Source: Pseudoxanthobacter soli DSM 19599
Lineage (GTDB): Bacteria > Pseudomonadota > Alphaproteobacteria > Rhizobiales > Segnochrobactraceae
DNA length: 34,532 bases
Reading direction: 5' to 3'
Assembly (NCBI GenBank): GCA_945898215.1
Contig: CAMDHY010000040.1
Span: 1 to 34,532, forward strand
Positions 16,326 through 25,262 of the stretch are shown here, piece by piece. Both the position numbers and the translations under genes were made by a program. Position 1 is the stretch's first letter. Each line of letters starts with the position of its first letter. The notes below the pieces were generated by a model. The model saw only the letters and a list, made by a program, of their open reading frames with translations. It did not search any database and was not told where the DNA came from.

Positions 16326-16793
16326 ATGGCCGGCCTCTGGTTCGAGGACTGCACCCCCGGGCGGGTGGTCCCGCACGCGATCCGCCGCTCGGTCACCGAG
16401 ATGGACAACGTGCTGTTCTCGTCGCTGACGATGAACCCGCAGCCGCTGCACATCGACTTCGCCGCCGCGGCCAAGACGGAGTTCGGCCGGCCGCTGGTCA
16501 ACAGCCTGTTCACCCTCGGCCTCGTCATCGGCCTCAGCGTCCACGAGACGACGCTCGGCACCATCGTCGCCAACCTCGGCATGACCGAGGTGAAGTTCCC
16601 CCACCCGGTGTTCCACGGCGACACCATCTCCGTCGTCTCGACGGTGAAGGCGGCGCGGGAATCGCGTTCGCGGCCGGACGCCGGCATCGTCGAGTTCGAG
16701 CACGTCGCCACCAACCAGGACGGCGTCGTGGTGGCGACCTGCCTGCGCCAGGTGCTCTTGCAGAAGCGCCCGGCGGACACCGCCGGAGCCTGA
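16326..16793 (+). CDS. MaoC family (R)-specific acyl-CoA hydratase
   Basis: This is a hot-dog fold dehydratase of the MaoC type acting on an enoyl- or hydroxyacyl-CoA. The 155-residue product has the hydratase pattern [20 protein letters not shown], which contains the conserved Asn, His and Asp, followed by [16 protein letters not shown] and a V-x-F-P-x-P-V-x-x-G-D-T strand ([12 protein letters not shown]). The ribosome-binding site GGGAGG is excellent. It sits 24 bp before a CitE-like lyase gene. That pairing is common in alphaproteobacteria and is often annotated as mesaconyl/beta-methylmalyl-CoA related. The single-domain length differs from the roughly 340-residue mesaconyl-CoA hydratase, so the exact substrate is open. 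Confidence 0.88.
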   Translation: MAGLWFEDCTPGRVVPHAIRRSVTEMDNVLFSSLTMNPQPLHIDFAAAAKTEFGRPLVNSLFTLGLVIGLSVHETTLGTIVANLGMTEVKFPHPVFHGDTISVVSTVKAARESRSRPDAGIVEFEHVATNQDGVVVATCLRQVLLQKRPADTAGA

Positions 16794-16817
16794 TCGTCTC
16801 GAGACTGGAGGCCGCCG

Positions 16818-17702
16818 ATGCGCTCGCTGCTTTTCGTTCCGGGCGACAGCCCGCGCAAGCTCGACAAGGCGGTGGACAGCGGCGCCGACGTGCTCTTGCT
16901 CGACCTCGAGGATTCCGTCGCCGCCGACGCCAAGCCCGCCGCCCGCGAGGCGACGGCCGCCTTCCTGCGCCGCACCCGCTCCGTGCCCGGCCGCCCGCGC
17001 CTCTATGTGCGCATCAACGCCCTCGGCAGCGGCCTCGCCGACGCCGACCTCGACGCGGTGATGGCCGCCGGCCCCGACGGCATCCTGCTGCCGAAGGCCG
17101 TCGGCGGCCGCGACGTCACCCACCTCGACGCCAAGATCGCCGTGCGCGAGGCGGTGGACGGCCTGCCCGACGGCGGCACCGAGATCATCGCCATCGCCAC
17201 CGAGACGGCGGCCTCACTGTTCGCGATGGGCTCCTTCCAAGGGGCGAGCCGCCGCCTGCGCGGCCTCACCTGGGGCGCGGAGGACCTGTCGGCCGACCTC
17301 GGCGCCATCCGCCAGCGCGATGCCGACGGCGGCTTCACCGATGCCTTCCGCCTCGCCCGCACGCTCTGCCTGGCGGGGGCGGTGGCGGCCGGCGTCGCGC
17401 CGATCGATTCGATCCACGCGGCCTTCCGCGACCTCGACGGGCTGGCGGCGGAGGCCGAAGCGGCGGCCCTCGACGGCTTCACCGCCAAGCTCGCCATCCA
17501 CCCCGCCCAGGTGCCGGTGATCAACGCGGCCTTCACGCCGACCGCCGCCGCCCTCGGCCGGGCGCAGGCGGTGCTGGAGGCCTTCGCCGCCGCCGGGCCG
17601 GGGGCGGGCGTCGTCTCCCTCGACGGCGCGATGCTCGACCAGCCGCACCGCCTGCAGGCCGAGCGCCTCATCGCCCGCGCCCGCGCTGCCGGCCTCGGCT
17701 GA
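16818..17702 (+). CDS. HpcH/HpaI aldolase, CitE-like acyl-CoA lyase
   Basis: The 294-residue TIM-barrel protein belongs to the citrate lyase beta/malyl-CoA lyase family. Visible signatures are MRSLLFVPGDSPRKLDKA, the metal/substrate motif LLLDLEDSVAADAK, RLYVRINALGSGL (the CoA/acid-binding arginine), a strand with Glu-Thr (IAIATETAASLF), WGAEDLSADLG and the C-terminal KLAIHPAQVPVINAAF. Members include L-malyl-CoA/beta-methylmalyl-CoA lyase and (3S)-malyl-CoA thioesterase of the ethylmalonyl-CoA pathway. With maoC immediately upstream and ccr/meaA nearby such a role is plausible, but the sequence by eye does not separate lyase from thioesterase. GGAGG precedes the start. The gene ends just before a tandem repeat belonging to the convergent flavin reductase gene. 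Confidence 0.88.
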   Translation: MRSLLFVPGDSPRKLDKAVDSGADVLLLDLEDSVAADAKPAAREATAAFLRRTRSVPGRPRLYVRINALGSGLADADLDAVMAAGPDGILLPKAVGGRDVTHLDAKIAVREAVDGLPDGGTEIIAIATETAASLFAMGSFQGASRRLRGLTWGAEDLSADLGAIRQRDADGGFTDAFRLARTLCLAGAVAAGVAPIDSIHAAFRDLDGLAAEAEAAALDGFTAKLAIHPAQVPVINAAFTPTAAALGRAQAVLEAFAAAGPGAGVVSLDGAMLDQPHRLQAERLIARARAAGLG

Positions 17703-17729
17703 GATCAGGCCGTTCCACCGCGCGGCAAT

Positions 17730-17793
17730 AGTCGGTGCCGCCGGCGCCTTTCAGTCGGTGCCGCCGGCGTGGCTCTAGTCGGTGCCGCCGGCG
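17730..17793. repeat. Three tandem 17-bp repeats at the 3' end of the flavin reductase gene
   Basis: The 17-mer AGTCGGTGCCGCCGGCG occurs three times, at 17730-17746, 17753-17769 and 17777-17793, with a 23-24 bp period. On the minus strand each unit encodes the C-terminal AGGTD of the flavin reductase. The first copy met ends in TAG (the real stop), the second in TGA, and the third runs on as TAT. The array therefore looks like local duplication of the gene's last codons. Confidence 0.85.
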
Positions 17794-18401
17794 CCTGGGG
17801 GCCGCTTCATCGCGAAGATCGTGTCCGGCCGGGCGACCGAATAGTTGAAGCCGCCGAGGCGGGTGATCGTCTCGAGCTTGCCCGGGTCGACACGGCCGTC
17901 GACGATGACGCGCTCGTCGAGATGCACGCCCACCACCTCGCCGAAGACGATGATGTTCTTGACCTGCTTGCCGTGGCGGTCGTCGAGCTGCACCGTCTTC
18001 AAGAGCACGCACTCGAGCGCCGCCGGCGATTCCGCCACCCGCGGCGGCTTCACCGCCACGCAGGGCGCCATCGTCAGGCCCGCGAGCTCGAATTCGTTCA
18101 CCCCCGCCGCGGCCGGCGCCGAGGTGATGTTCATCTCCTCGCGCAGCGTCCAGGTGGCGAGGTTGCAGACGAACTCGCCGGTCGCCAACACGTTGGCGAG
18201 GGAGTGCTTCATGCCGGCGGAGGAGAACATCACCACCGCCGGGTTCTCGCCGACGGCGTTGAAGTAGCTGTAGGGGGCGAGGTTGGGCCGGCCCTCGGCG
18301 TCGAGGGTCGAAATCCAGCCGATCGGCCGCGGCGCGACGAGCGCCTTGAAGGGGTCGCGCTCCAGCGACGGATGGCCGGTGGCGAGGTCGAAATAGATCA
18401 C
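17775..18401 (-). CDS. Flavin reductase family protein (FMN-binding split barrel)
   Basis: The 208-residue cytoplasmic protein is a DIM6/NTAB-type split barrel that binds FMN. Such proteins reduce flavin with NAD(P)H or act as FMN-dependent oxidoreductases. Typical segments are VAPRPIGWISTLDAEGRPNL, APYSYFNAVGENPAVVMFSS (flavin phosphate-binding region), DTSPNI-like variant VCNLATWTLREEMNITSAP and the C-terminal GGFNYSVARPDTIFAMKRP. It starts with GTG at 18401, preceded by GAGGGGG on the minus strand. It begins 12 bp after the nitroreductase gene, so the two are surely co-transcribed; two flavoproteins acting on related substrates is a reasonable guess. The last codons are duplicated downstream. 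Confidence 0.9.
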   Translation of the reverse strand: MIYFDLATGHPSLERDPFKALVAPRPIGWISTLDAEGRPNLAPYSYFNAVGENPAVVMFSSAGMKHSLANVLATGEFVCNLATWTLREEMNITSAPAAAGVNEFELAGLTMAPCVAVKPPRVAESPAALECVLLKTVQLDDRHGKQVKNIIVFGEVVGVHLDERVIVDGRVDPGKLETITRLGGFNYSVARPDTIFAMKRPPGAGGTD

Positions 18402-18413
18402 GGTTTGGCCCCC

Positions 18414-18977
18414 TCAGAACTCGGTGACGAGCTTGGCGATGTCGGGACGGTCGCGTTCGAAGGGCGGCTGCTTCGGCGTGCCGACGTGGACGAAGCCGGC
18501 GAAGCGCTCGCCCTCCTTCAGCCCCAGCAGCGCGCCGGCCTCGGCGTCGAAGGACGGCCACTCGGTGATCCACTGGCCGGCGAAGCCGTGGGCGTGGATG
18601 GCGTGCAGCAGGTTGACGCCGACGGCGCCGGCGGAGAGCTGCTGCTCCCACTCCGGCACCTTGACGTGCGGCCCGGCGCGGCTGACGAGGCCGACGGTGA
18701 GCGGCACGCGGGTGAAGCGGGCGCGCTCGAAGGCGAGGCGGTCGGCCGACGTCGCCGGGTCGCGGCGGGCCAGAAGGTCGGCCAGCGCCGCACCGGCCCG
18801 CACGGCCCCGTCGCCGCGATAGAGGATGAAGCGCCACGGGGCGATCTTGCCGTGGTCCGGCACGCGCGCGGCAATGGTCAGGATATCGGTGAGAGTCGCC
18901 GCGTCCGGCCCCGGCTCGCCGAGCTGCGGGGCGGGGATCGAACGGCGGGTGCGCAGGTGCGTGAGGAGATCGGTCAT
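18414..18977 (-). CDS. Nitroreductase family protein
   Basis: This FMN-dependent NAD(P)H oxidoreductase has 187 residues, the length of the small YdjA-like nitroreductases. Motifs: LRTRRSIPAPQL (FMN phosphate-binding arginines), ARVPDHGKIAPWRFILYRGD, LSAGAVGVNLLHAIHAHGFA and a glycine-rich strand near the end (FAGFVHVGTPKQPP). The start ATG at 18977 is set by the conserved TRRSI-like N-terminus; the frame continues upstream without coding character and the ribosome-binding site is weak. It is followed 12 bp later by the flavin reductase gene on the same strand. Physiological substrate unknown. Confidence 0.9.
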   Translation of the reverse strand: MTDLLTHLRTRRSIPAPQLGEPGPDAATLTDILTIAARVPDHGKIAPWRFILYRGDGAVRAGAALADLLARRDPATSADRLAFERARFTRVPLTVGLVSRAGPHVKVPEWEQQLSAGAVGVNLLHAIHAHGFAGQWITEWPSFDAEAGALLGLKEGERFAGFVHVGTPKQPPFERDRPDIAKLVTEF

Positions 18978-19245
18978 CGGTATCCGCTGAACGAGGGGTT
19001 CGGCCGGCTCGGCGCGGGGCGCGACGCTACGCCCCGTCCGCCGCCGCGCCACCGGCGGTCGGCCGGGCCGCGCCATCAGGGCGAAGCGCGCCGCGCCTGT
19101 CAACGGCGCCCGGGTGGCGTGCGGCCCCTCCTCCGGTGTACACAGCATCACCGCTCTCTCGTCGCCTGCAAGCGATGGGGTCTTGAAATCGCCCCCGTTC
19201 TGCGACTGCAGTGTGGCGGGAACATCGGCGGACGGAGCACCACGG

Positions 19246-20271
19246 ATGGCGGACGGCGCAAAGCGGAGCGACCATCTCCGGCGGCGGACGGCAAGCTCGC
19301 TGCTCGCCCTCGCCACACTCCTTGCCGCCGCCCCGCCCGCCTTCGCCGAGCCGACCGCCGGCGCCTTCGTCGTCCCCCGCCCGCGCCCGCCCGTCGACGC
19401 CGCCGACCCCCTCGCCACCACCCCGCCGCCACAGACGGCGGTGCCCTATGCTCCCGCCGTGACGCAGGACACCGGCCGCCCGGCCGGCCGCGAGGTGCCG
19501 CTTTATCTCGTCGCCAAGCTGACGGAGGAGGGCGAGCCGATCGGCTCCGGCATGACCTGGCGGGTGTTCCGCGCGATGGCCGACGAGACCGGCAAGCTGC
19601 CGCTCGTCGGCACGGCCGTCGGCGGCGACGCCGAGTTCCGCCTGAAGCCCGGCACCTATTTCGTCCACGCAGCCTTCGGCAAGGCGGGCACGACGCTCCG
19701 CGTCGACCTGATGGACGAGGTCGTCAGCCAGACCGTGGTGATGAACGCCGGCGGCCTCAAGCTCGAGGCGGTGATCGACGAGGACCTGCCGATCGACCCG
19801 GCCGAGGTGGAGTTCGACGTGCTCGCCAATGTCGCCGGAGAGCGCGTGCTGGTGGCCGAGAAGGTCGAGCCCTCGGCGATCCTGCGCGTCGCCGCCGGGA
19901 CCTACCAGGTCGTCAGCCGCTACGGCGGCGTCAACGCCGTGCTTCGGGCCGATCTCGAGGTGCAACCGGGCAAGCTGACCGAGGCGATCCTCCACCACCA
20001 AGCGGCGGAGGTGACCCTGAAGCTCGTCGCCGAGCCCGGTGGCGAGGCACTCGCCAATACCCACTGGTCGGTGCTGAGCCCCGGCGGCGACGTCGTCGTC
20101 GAGGACGTCGGCGCGTTCCCGAGCTTCGTGCTCGCCGAGGGCGAGTACGCCGTCGTCGCGAAGAACGCCAACCGCGTCTACAACGGCGCCTTCCACGTCG
20201 AGGCCGGCCGCGACCGCGACGTGGAAGTCATCGCCAAGGACGACGCGGTGCCGGGCCGGCTGGAGGAGTAG
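19246..20271 (+). CDS. Secreted protein with repeated beta-sandwich domains, function unknown
   Basis: The 341-residue product has a signal peptide (about residues 13-34, LLALATLLAAAPPAFA/EP) followed by a Pro/Ala/Thr-rich spacer (about 35-75). The rest contains three related beta units, each with a P-x-G-x-x-x-W/F-x-V core: EGEPIGSGMTWRVFRAMADE, VEFDVLANVAGERVLVAEKV and GGEALANTHWSVLSPGGDVV. Each is followed by a GTY-like turn: LKPGTYFVHAAFGKAG, VAAGTYQVVSRYGGVN and LAEGEYAVVAKNANRV. This pattern resembles carboxypeptidase regulatory/PEGA-like domains used for cell-surface binding, but I cannot name the family. The ATG at 19246 has GGAG upstream. It converges on a small secreted protein gene. 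Confidence 0.82.
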   Translation: MADGAKRSDHLRRRTASSLLALATLLAAAPPAFAEPTAGAFVVPRPRPPVDAADPLATTPPPQTAVPYAPAVTQDTGRPAGREVPLYLVAKLTEEGEPIGSGMTWRVFRAMADETGKLPLVGTAVGGDAEFRLKPGTYFVHAAFGKAGTTLRVDLMDEVVSQTVVMNAGGLKLEAVIDEDLPIDPAEVEFDVLANVAGERVLVAEKVEPSAILRVAAGTYQVVSRYGGVNAVLRADLEVQPGKLTEAILHHQAAEVTLKLVAEPGGEALANTHWSVLSPGGDVVVEDVGAFPSFVLAEGEYAVVAKNANRVYNGAFHVEAGRDRDVEVIAKDDAVPGRLEE

Positions 20272-20290
20272 CGACGTTTTCGAAGCGAGT

Positions 20291-20319
20291 GGCGCCACAC
20301 GGCGTGACCGCGTGGCGCC
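20291..20319. terminator. Hairpin between convergent genes
   Basis: Arms GGCGCCAC (20291-20298) and GTGGCGCC (20312-20319) pair perfectly around a 13-nt loop, in the 57-bp gap between two convergent genes. There is no T-run. A dual-strand terminator is the likely role. Confidence 0.4.
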
Positions 20320-20328
20320 TCGGCGTCG

Positions 20329-20781
20329 TCACATGTCGAAATTCGCCGTCACCGTCGCCGTGCCGCCCTGGGCCGGGACCTTCAGGTCCGGCAGCCGGTG
20401 ATTGAGGCCGCGGACGTACGGGGAAGTCAGCGAAGCGTAGTTGTCCTTCGAGAAAACGATCGAGACGCGCTGCTCGATCGGTGCATTCGGGCTCGCGTTC
20501 GCCCAGTTGTAGGGCACGTCGAACTCGCACACCGCCTTCGATGCGTTCAGCACGGACAGCTTCGACGCCGTTTCATTGTAGCTCAGGCCGGCAAAGCCCC
20601 AGTGGAAGATGTTGACGTAGCAAATCGGGATTATCTTCCCACCTCTGTCCGTTTCCATCTTCGACTTGATGTTGACGGTGATCTTGTACTTGATTGTACC
20701 GCTTCGCTGATCTGCCTGCGCAGAAAAGCTGAACAAAGCAAGCGCACCACACAGTAACGTTGTCGTGATCTTGGTCAACAT
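20329..20781 (-). CDS. Small secreted hypothetical protein
   Basis: The 150-residue product has a good signal peptide (MLTKITTTLLCGALALFSFS, cleavage near AQA/DQ at about residue 23). The mature domain of about 127 residues is beta-rich, with two cysteines (ICYVN and AVCEFDV) that could form a disulfide. I do not recognise the family. The gene and the 150 bp upstream of it are markedly more AT-rich than the surroundings and use codons such as ATT, AAA and TTT that neighbours avoid, a sign of recent acquisition. The start at 20781 has GAAGA about 8 nt upstream. It lies downstream of thrS on the same strand, but the AT-rich gap suggests its own promoter. Confidence 0.75.
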   Translation of the reverse strand: MLTKITTTLLCGALALFSFSAQADQRSGTIKYKITVNIKSKMETDRGGKIIPICYVNIFHWGFAGLSYNETASKLSVLNASKAVCEFDVPYNWANASPNAPIEQRVSIVFSKDNYASLTSPYVRGLNHRLPDLKVPAQGGTATVTANFDM

Positions 20782-20938
20782 ATGCGTCTTCAGTCAGCTT
20801 TATTGCCCCGTAACGACTGCCTACCACGTGGAGTATTGCCATTCAATGTCGACACGAAGCGAATTGTGTATTGCCTCGTGGTGCCGTGAGCGGCGCGGGC
20901 AGACCCTTGTGACCGGCACCGCAACGCGGAGCGGCGGC

Positions 20939-22921
20939 TCAGGCCGCCGCCGTCGCCGCCGCCCTCTGCCGCTTCACGTCCGGCGGGGTCGCCTCGTCGA
21001 CCAACGCGGCGAGCGCCGCCTCGAGCGTCGCCGACTGCTGGTCGCGCGAGCCGAGGCGGCGGATCGACACCGTGCCCTCCTCCGCCTCGCGCTTGCCGAC
21101 GACGAGCATCACCGGGACCTTGGCGAGCGAGTGCTCGCGGACCTTGTAGTTGATCTTCTCGTTGCGCACGTCCGCCTCGGCGCGCAGCCCGGCGTCGAGA
21201 AGGGTCTCCACCAGCCGCTGCGCATAGTCGTCGGCGTCGGACGTGATCGTCGCCACCACCACCTGCAGCGGTGCGAGCCACAGCGGCAGGTGGCCGGCGT
21301 GGTTCTCGATCAGGATGCCCAAAAACCGCTCCATCGAACCGCAGATGGCGCGGTGGATCATCACCGGCGGCTTCTTCGAGCCGTCCGCGTCGACATAGAA
21401 GGCGCCGAAGCGCTCCGGCAGGTTGAAGTCGACCTGGGTGGTGCCGCACTGCCAGTCGCGGCCGATGGCGTCGCGCAGCACATATTCGAACTTCGGCCCG
21501 TAGAAGGCGCCCTCGCCCGGATTGATCGACGTCTTCACCCGGCCGCCGGAGCGGCGCTCGATCTCGGCGAGCACGTCCTGCATCACCGCCTCGGCGTGGT
21601 CCCACATGGCGTCGGTGCCGACGCGCTTCTCCGGCCGGGTCGACAGCTTCACGACGATCTCGCCGAAGCCGAAGTCCTCGTAGGTCGACAGGATCAGGTC
21701 GTTGATCTTCAGGCACTCTTCCGCCATCTGCGCCTCGGTGCAGAAGACGTGGGCGTCGTCCTGGGTGAAGCCGCGCACGCGCAAGAGCCCGTGCAACGCG
21801 CCCGACGGCTCGTAGCGGTGGACGACGCCGAACTCGGCGAGCCTGAGCGGCAGGTCGCGGTAGGACTTCAGCCCGTGCTTGAAGATCTGCACGTGGCCGG
21901 GGCAGTTCATCGGCTTCAGGGCGAAGACGCGATCGTCGTCGGAATCCTCGCCGGCGGTGCGGATCGCGAACATGTTCTCGCGGTACCAGCCCCAGTGGCC
22001 GGAGGTCTCCCATAGGGACTTGTCGAGCACCAGCGGGCCGTTGACCTCCTGGTAGCCGAGCCGCTTCAGGCGGCGGCGCATGTAGGCGATCAGTTCCTGG
22101 AAGATCGTCCAGCCCTTGGCGTGCCAGAACACGACGCCCGGCCCCTCTTCCTGGAAGTGGAAGAGGTCCATCTCGCGCCCGAGGCGGCGGTGGTCGCGCT
22201 TCTCCGCCTCCTCGAGCATGTGGACGTACTGCTCGAGCTCGGCCTGGTTCGCCCAGGCGGTGCCGTAGATGCGCGACAGCATCGGATTCTTGGCGTCGCC
22301 GCGCCAGTAGGCGCCGGCCACCTTCATCAGCTTGAAGGCGTTGCCGACCTGGCCGGTGGAGGCCATGTGCGGGCCGCGGCAGAGGTCGAACCATTGGCCC
22401 TGGCGGTAGATCTTCAGGTCCTCGCCCGGCGGGATGGTGTCGACGAGCTCGACCTTGAAGGCCTCGCCCTTTTCGGAGAAGACGCGCTTGGCCTCCTCGC
22501 GGCTCCACAGTTCCTTGGTGAACGGGGCGTCGCGCGCGATGATCTCGCGCATCTTCGCCTCGATGTTCGGCAGGTCGTCGAGGGTGAACGGCGCGTTGCG
22601 GTGGAAGTCGTAGTAGAAGCCGTTCTCGATCACCGGGCCGATCGTCACCTGGGTGCCGGGGAATAGCTCCTGCACGGCTTCCGCCAGCACGTGGGCGGCG
22701 TCGTGGCGGATCAGCGTCAGCGCGCGCGGGTCGTCGCGGGTGAGGATCTCGACGCGGCCGGAGCGGCCAACGGGGTCGGCGAGGTCGCGCACCTCGCCGT
22801 CGAGGGCATAGGCGACCGCCTTCTTGGCGAGCGACTTCGAAATGGCGGCGGCGACATCGCGGCCGCTCACGGCTGCATCGAACGGGCGCGCGGCGCCGTC
22901 CGGAAAGACGAGCTCGATCAT
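20939..22921 (-). CDS. thrS: Threonyl-tRNA synthetase
   Basis: ThrRS charges tRNA-Thr in the cytoplasm and removes mischarged serine. The 660-residue product is full length: TGS domain (1-60), N2 editing domain with the HxxxH motif [13 protein letters not shown] (His73, His77), and the class II catalytic core with the zinc-site cysteine in MNCPGH (about residue 340). Motif 2 is [19 protein letters not shown] and motif 3 lies in [16 protein letters not shown]-terminal anticodon-binding domain follows ([20 protein letters not shown]). The Ala-rich tail is short. GAGGA lies 5-7 nt before the ATG at 22921. No T-box or similar leader is evident in the short upstream gap. Confidence 0.97.
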   Translation of the reverse strand: MIELVFPDGAARPFDAAVSGRDVAAAISKSLAKKAVAYALDGEVRDLADPVGRSGRVEILTRDDPRALTLIRHDAAHVLAEAVQELFPGTQVTIGPVIENGFYYDFHRNAPFTLDDLPNIEAKMREIIARDAPFTKELWSREEAKRVFSEKGEAFKVELVDTIPPGEDLKIYRQGQWFDLCRGPHMASTGQVGNAFKLMKVAGAYWRGDAKNPMLSRIYGTAWANQAELEQYVHMLEEAEKRDHRRLGREMDLFHFQEEGPGVVFWHAKGWTIFQELIAYMRRRLKRLGYQEVNGPLVLDKSLWETSGHWGWYRENMFAIRTAGEDSDDDRVFALKPMNCPGHVQIFKHGLKSYRDLPLRLAEFGVVHRYEPSGALHGLLRVRGFTQDDAHVFCTEAQMAEECLKINDLILSTYEDFGFGEIVVKLSTRPEKRVGTDAMWDHAEAVMQDVLAEIERRSGGRVKTSINPGEGAFYGPKFEYVLRDAIGRDWQCGTTQVDFNLPERFGAFYVDADGSKKPPVMIHRAICGSMERFLGILIENHAGHLPLWLAPLQVVVATITSDADDYAQRLVETLLDAGLRAEADVRNEKINYKVREHSLAKVPVMLVVGKREAEEGTVSIRRLGSRDQQSATLEAALAALVDEATPPDVKRQRAAATAAA

Positions 22922-23069
22922 GTCAGTCCTCGTTTGCTCACTCGCTGCCTACGAGCGCAGGTAAGCTTCGGGCGGCGTTCTCGCGCGATCGGGGCTTTGC
23001 GTCAACGCCGGCGGCGCGACGGGACTGGCGCCGCGCTTGCCTCCCCCCGCCGTCCGTGCGACGAGGCGC

Positions 23070-24803
23070 GTGGGGCTGGGCGCCAAGCGGAGCGGTCGCA
23101 TTCCGGTTCGAACACACCTCCGGCGGAGGGATTCCGGGCTCCCCGGGTCGCTCCCATCGCAGAGCTCCAGTACGGCGGCCGTCGCGGCGCGCCGGCTCGC
23201 CGCCGCCGTCTTCGTCGTGATCGCGGCCCTCGGCCTCGCTGAAGCCGCAGCCGCCGACACGCCGGTGCCGTCGCCACGGCCGCAGGACGCCGCCGGCGCA
23301 GCCGTCACCGCCGACCCCACCAACGCGGCACCGCCGTCCGCCCCGGCTGGCGAAACCACCCCTTCGCCCGACCCGGGCGGCGCCGTCGCGTCACCGCTGC
23401 CGGCTCCGAAGGCGTTCGGCGACACGCCGGTGCTGCCGGCGGGACTGACACCGGCGGCGATCGCCGCCGCCGCCAAGCGCCGTCCCGCCTCGGCGACCGC
23501 GGTCGCGGTGCCGTCACCGGCGCCCGCCGAGGCCCGACCGGCCGCCGTGACGGCCGTCACCCAGCCGCCCCCGCCGCCGCCTCAATCCCCTGCGGCGCCA
23601 TCGGCGGCATCATCCGCGGCGCCAACGGCGACGGCTCTGCCGCTGCCGCCCCGTCGTCCGGCGACGCAGACCGCTGCCATCGAAGCGCCTCCGGCGCCGT
23701 CGGCGCCTGACGCGTCCCCGGCGACGCCCGCCGCGGCGCCGACGTCCACGGCGCCGGCGTCCGTGCCCACCGCAACCGATCCGGCCGACAGCGCCGTCGC
23801 GATCCCGGCCGTCGTCGCTGGTGCCGCGCCGGTCCTGCCGCGACCGGCGCCGGCGCGCGCCGCATCCACCACCGCTGCACCGCCGGCTGACACCGCGGCC
23901 GCCGGGGCATCGCCGACCGACACTGCGACGGCCGCGACCGCCGCCGCCGAGCCTGTCGTGCCGGAAACGTCCACCCCGGCCGAGCCGGTCGCCACCGACC
24001 CGCCGTCGACGCTCGCCTACGCCCCAGCACCGACGGAGGCGCGGCCGCAGCCGCGCTGGACCGCGCGGGACGGCAAGTTGCCGCCGACCGCGCGCGCTCC
24101 CGCCACCGCGGCCCCGACACCGCCGGCCGCGGTGACGCCGGCGCCGACCGCGCCCGGCGCACCTTCGATCGAGCCGGCGAAGCCCGGTGAGGCAAAGGCT
24201 CCCGCCACAGCCCTCAAGACCATCGCGCGGCCGACCAGCGCCGACTGTGCGGCGCTGATGGCGCAGGGTCCCGCCGTGGTCGAGGCAGCACCCGACCTGC
24301 CGCAGTCGGGCGCCTGCGGGATCGAGCGGCCTGTGCGGCTGAAGGCGGTGAAGATGCCAGACGGCCGGCTGGTGGCGCTGTCGCCTGTGGCCGAGCTGCG
24401 CTGCGACATGGCGGCGGCGGCGACTGCCTGGCTGCGCGACGATCTCATCCCGGCGCTCGGCGCGGGCGGATCGCCCGTCGAGGTGGTGAAGGTGGCCGAC
24501 GACTATTCCTGCCGGCCGCGCAACCGGGTCCGCGGTGCCCGCCTCAGCGAGCACGGCCGCGGCAATGCCATCGACATCGGCGGCTTCAAACTTGCCGACG
24601 GTCGCGTGCTGGAGGTCGCCGGCAGCGGCCTGCCGAAGCCGTTCCGCGTGACCATGCGCGCCACCGCCTGCGCCCGCTTCAAGACCATCCTCGGCCCCGG
24701 CTCGGACGGCTACCACGAGAACCACATCCACGTGGATCTCGCCGCCCGCCGCTCGCAGCGCAGCTACTGCCGCTGGCGCATTCCCGGCACCGACGCCAGC
24801 TGA
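23070..24803 (+). CDS. Extensin family protein (M15-like peptidase fold)
   Basis: The C-terminal 185 residues form an extensin-like domain (PF06904 type) with a D-Ala-D-Ala peptidase-like metal site: LSEHGRGNAIDIGGF (His and Asp ligands) and DGYHENHIHVDLAARR (HxH). This suggests a periplasmic peptidoglycan-directed role. The N-terminal part has a signal segment (RRLAAAVFVVIAALGLAEAA) and then about 320 residues that are almost only Ala, Pro, Thr and Ser, a probable disordered linker. The start is uncertain because no ATG exists before the signal segment; GTG at 23070 and TTG at 23037 are candidates. It diverges from thrS and converges on apaG. Confidence 0.85.
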   Translation: MGLGAKRSGRIPVRTHLRRRDSGLPGSLPSQSSSTAAVAARRLAAAVFVVIAALGLAEAAAADTPVPSPRPQDAAGAAVTADPTNAAPPSAPAGETTPSPDPGGAVASPLPAPKAFGDTPVLPAGLTPAAIAAAAKRRPASATAVAVPSPAPAEARPAAVTAVTQPPPPPPQSPAAPSAASSAAPTATALPLPPRRPATQTAAIEAPPAPSAPDASPATPAAAPTSTAPASVPTATDPADSAVAIPAVVAGAAPVLPRPAPARAASTTAAPPADTAAAGASPTDTATAATAAAEPVVPETSTPAEPVATDPPSTLAYAPAPTEARPQPRWTARDGKLPPTARAPATAAPTPPAAVTPAPTAPGAPSIEPAKPGEAKAPATALKTIARPTSADCAALMAQGPAVVEAAPDLPQSGACGIERPVRLKAVKMPDGRLVALSPVAELRCDMAAAATAWLRDDLIPALGAGGSPVEVVKVADDYSCRPRNRVRGARLSEHGRGNAIDIGGFKLADGRVLEVAGSGLPKPFRVTMRATACARFKTILGPGSDGYHENHIHVDLAARRSQRSYCRWRIPGTDAS

Positions 24804-24818
24804 GAACCGGCCGCAGCC

Positions 24819-25211
24819 TCAGTTGAGGGTGCGCGCCTCGTCTGGGGAATCGAGCGAGAAAGCGGGGATGGCGACGTCGAACTCGGCGCCGCTCTCCCCC
24901 TCCATCCGGTAGCTGCCGACCATGATGCCGGAGGGCGTCGGCAGCGGGCAGCCGGAGGTGTAGGTGAACGCCTGGCCCGGCTTCAGCACCGGCTGCTCGC
25001 CGACGACGCCGGCGCCGCGCACCTCCTGGGTGCGGCCGGTGGCATCGGTGATGCGCCAGTGGCGCGTCCTGAGACGCACCTCCTCGCCACCGAGATTGCG
25101 GATCTCGATCTGATAGGCCCAGAACCAGCGTCCGTCGTCGGGCTGCGATTCCTCGGCGACGAAGCGCGGCTCGACGGTGACCTGAACCCCATTGGTGACG
25201 GCGCGGTACAT
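24819..25211 (-). CDS. apaG: ApaG protein (Co2+/Mg2+ efflux-associated)
   Basis: ApaG is a 130-residue fibronectin-III-like protein whose loss alters Co2+ resistance and Mg2+ efflux in enterobacteria; the biochemical role is unsettled. Visible family features are VQVTVEPRFVAEESQP, the strand YQIEIRNLGGEEVRLRTRHW, the G-x-G-x-x-G nucleotide-like motif GAGVVG (66-71) and FTYTSGCPLPTPSGIMVGSY. The length is exact for the family. It lies 93 bp downstream of metZ on the same strand, but a short hairpin separates them. The gene converges on the extensin-family gene, whose stop is only 15 bp away. Confidence 0.95.
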   Translation of the reverse strand: MYRAVTNGVQVTVEPRFVAEESQPDDGRWFWAYQIEIRNLGGEEVRLRTRHWRITDATGRTQEVRGAGVVGEQPVLKPGQAFTYTSGCPLPTPSGIMVGSYRMEGESGAEFDVAIPAFSLDSPDEARTLN

Positions 25212-25262
25212 GGCGGCCTCCGCTCCGCTGTGCCTGGACGCGGGAGCTAGCGCGGCGCGGCG

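Noticed and set aside
17730-17793. The three 17-bp repeats as a CRISPR-like array
   Set aside because: Spacers are only 6-7 bp, there are only three units, and the repeat is simply the gene's own C-terminal codons.
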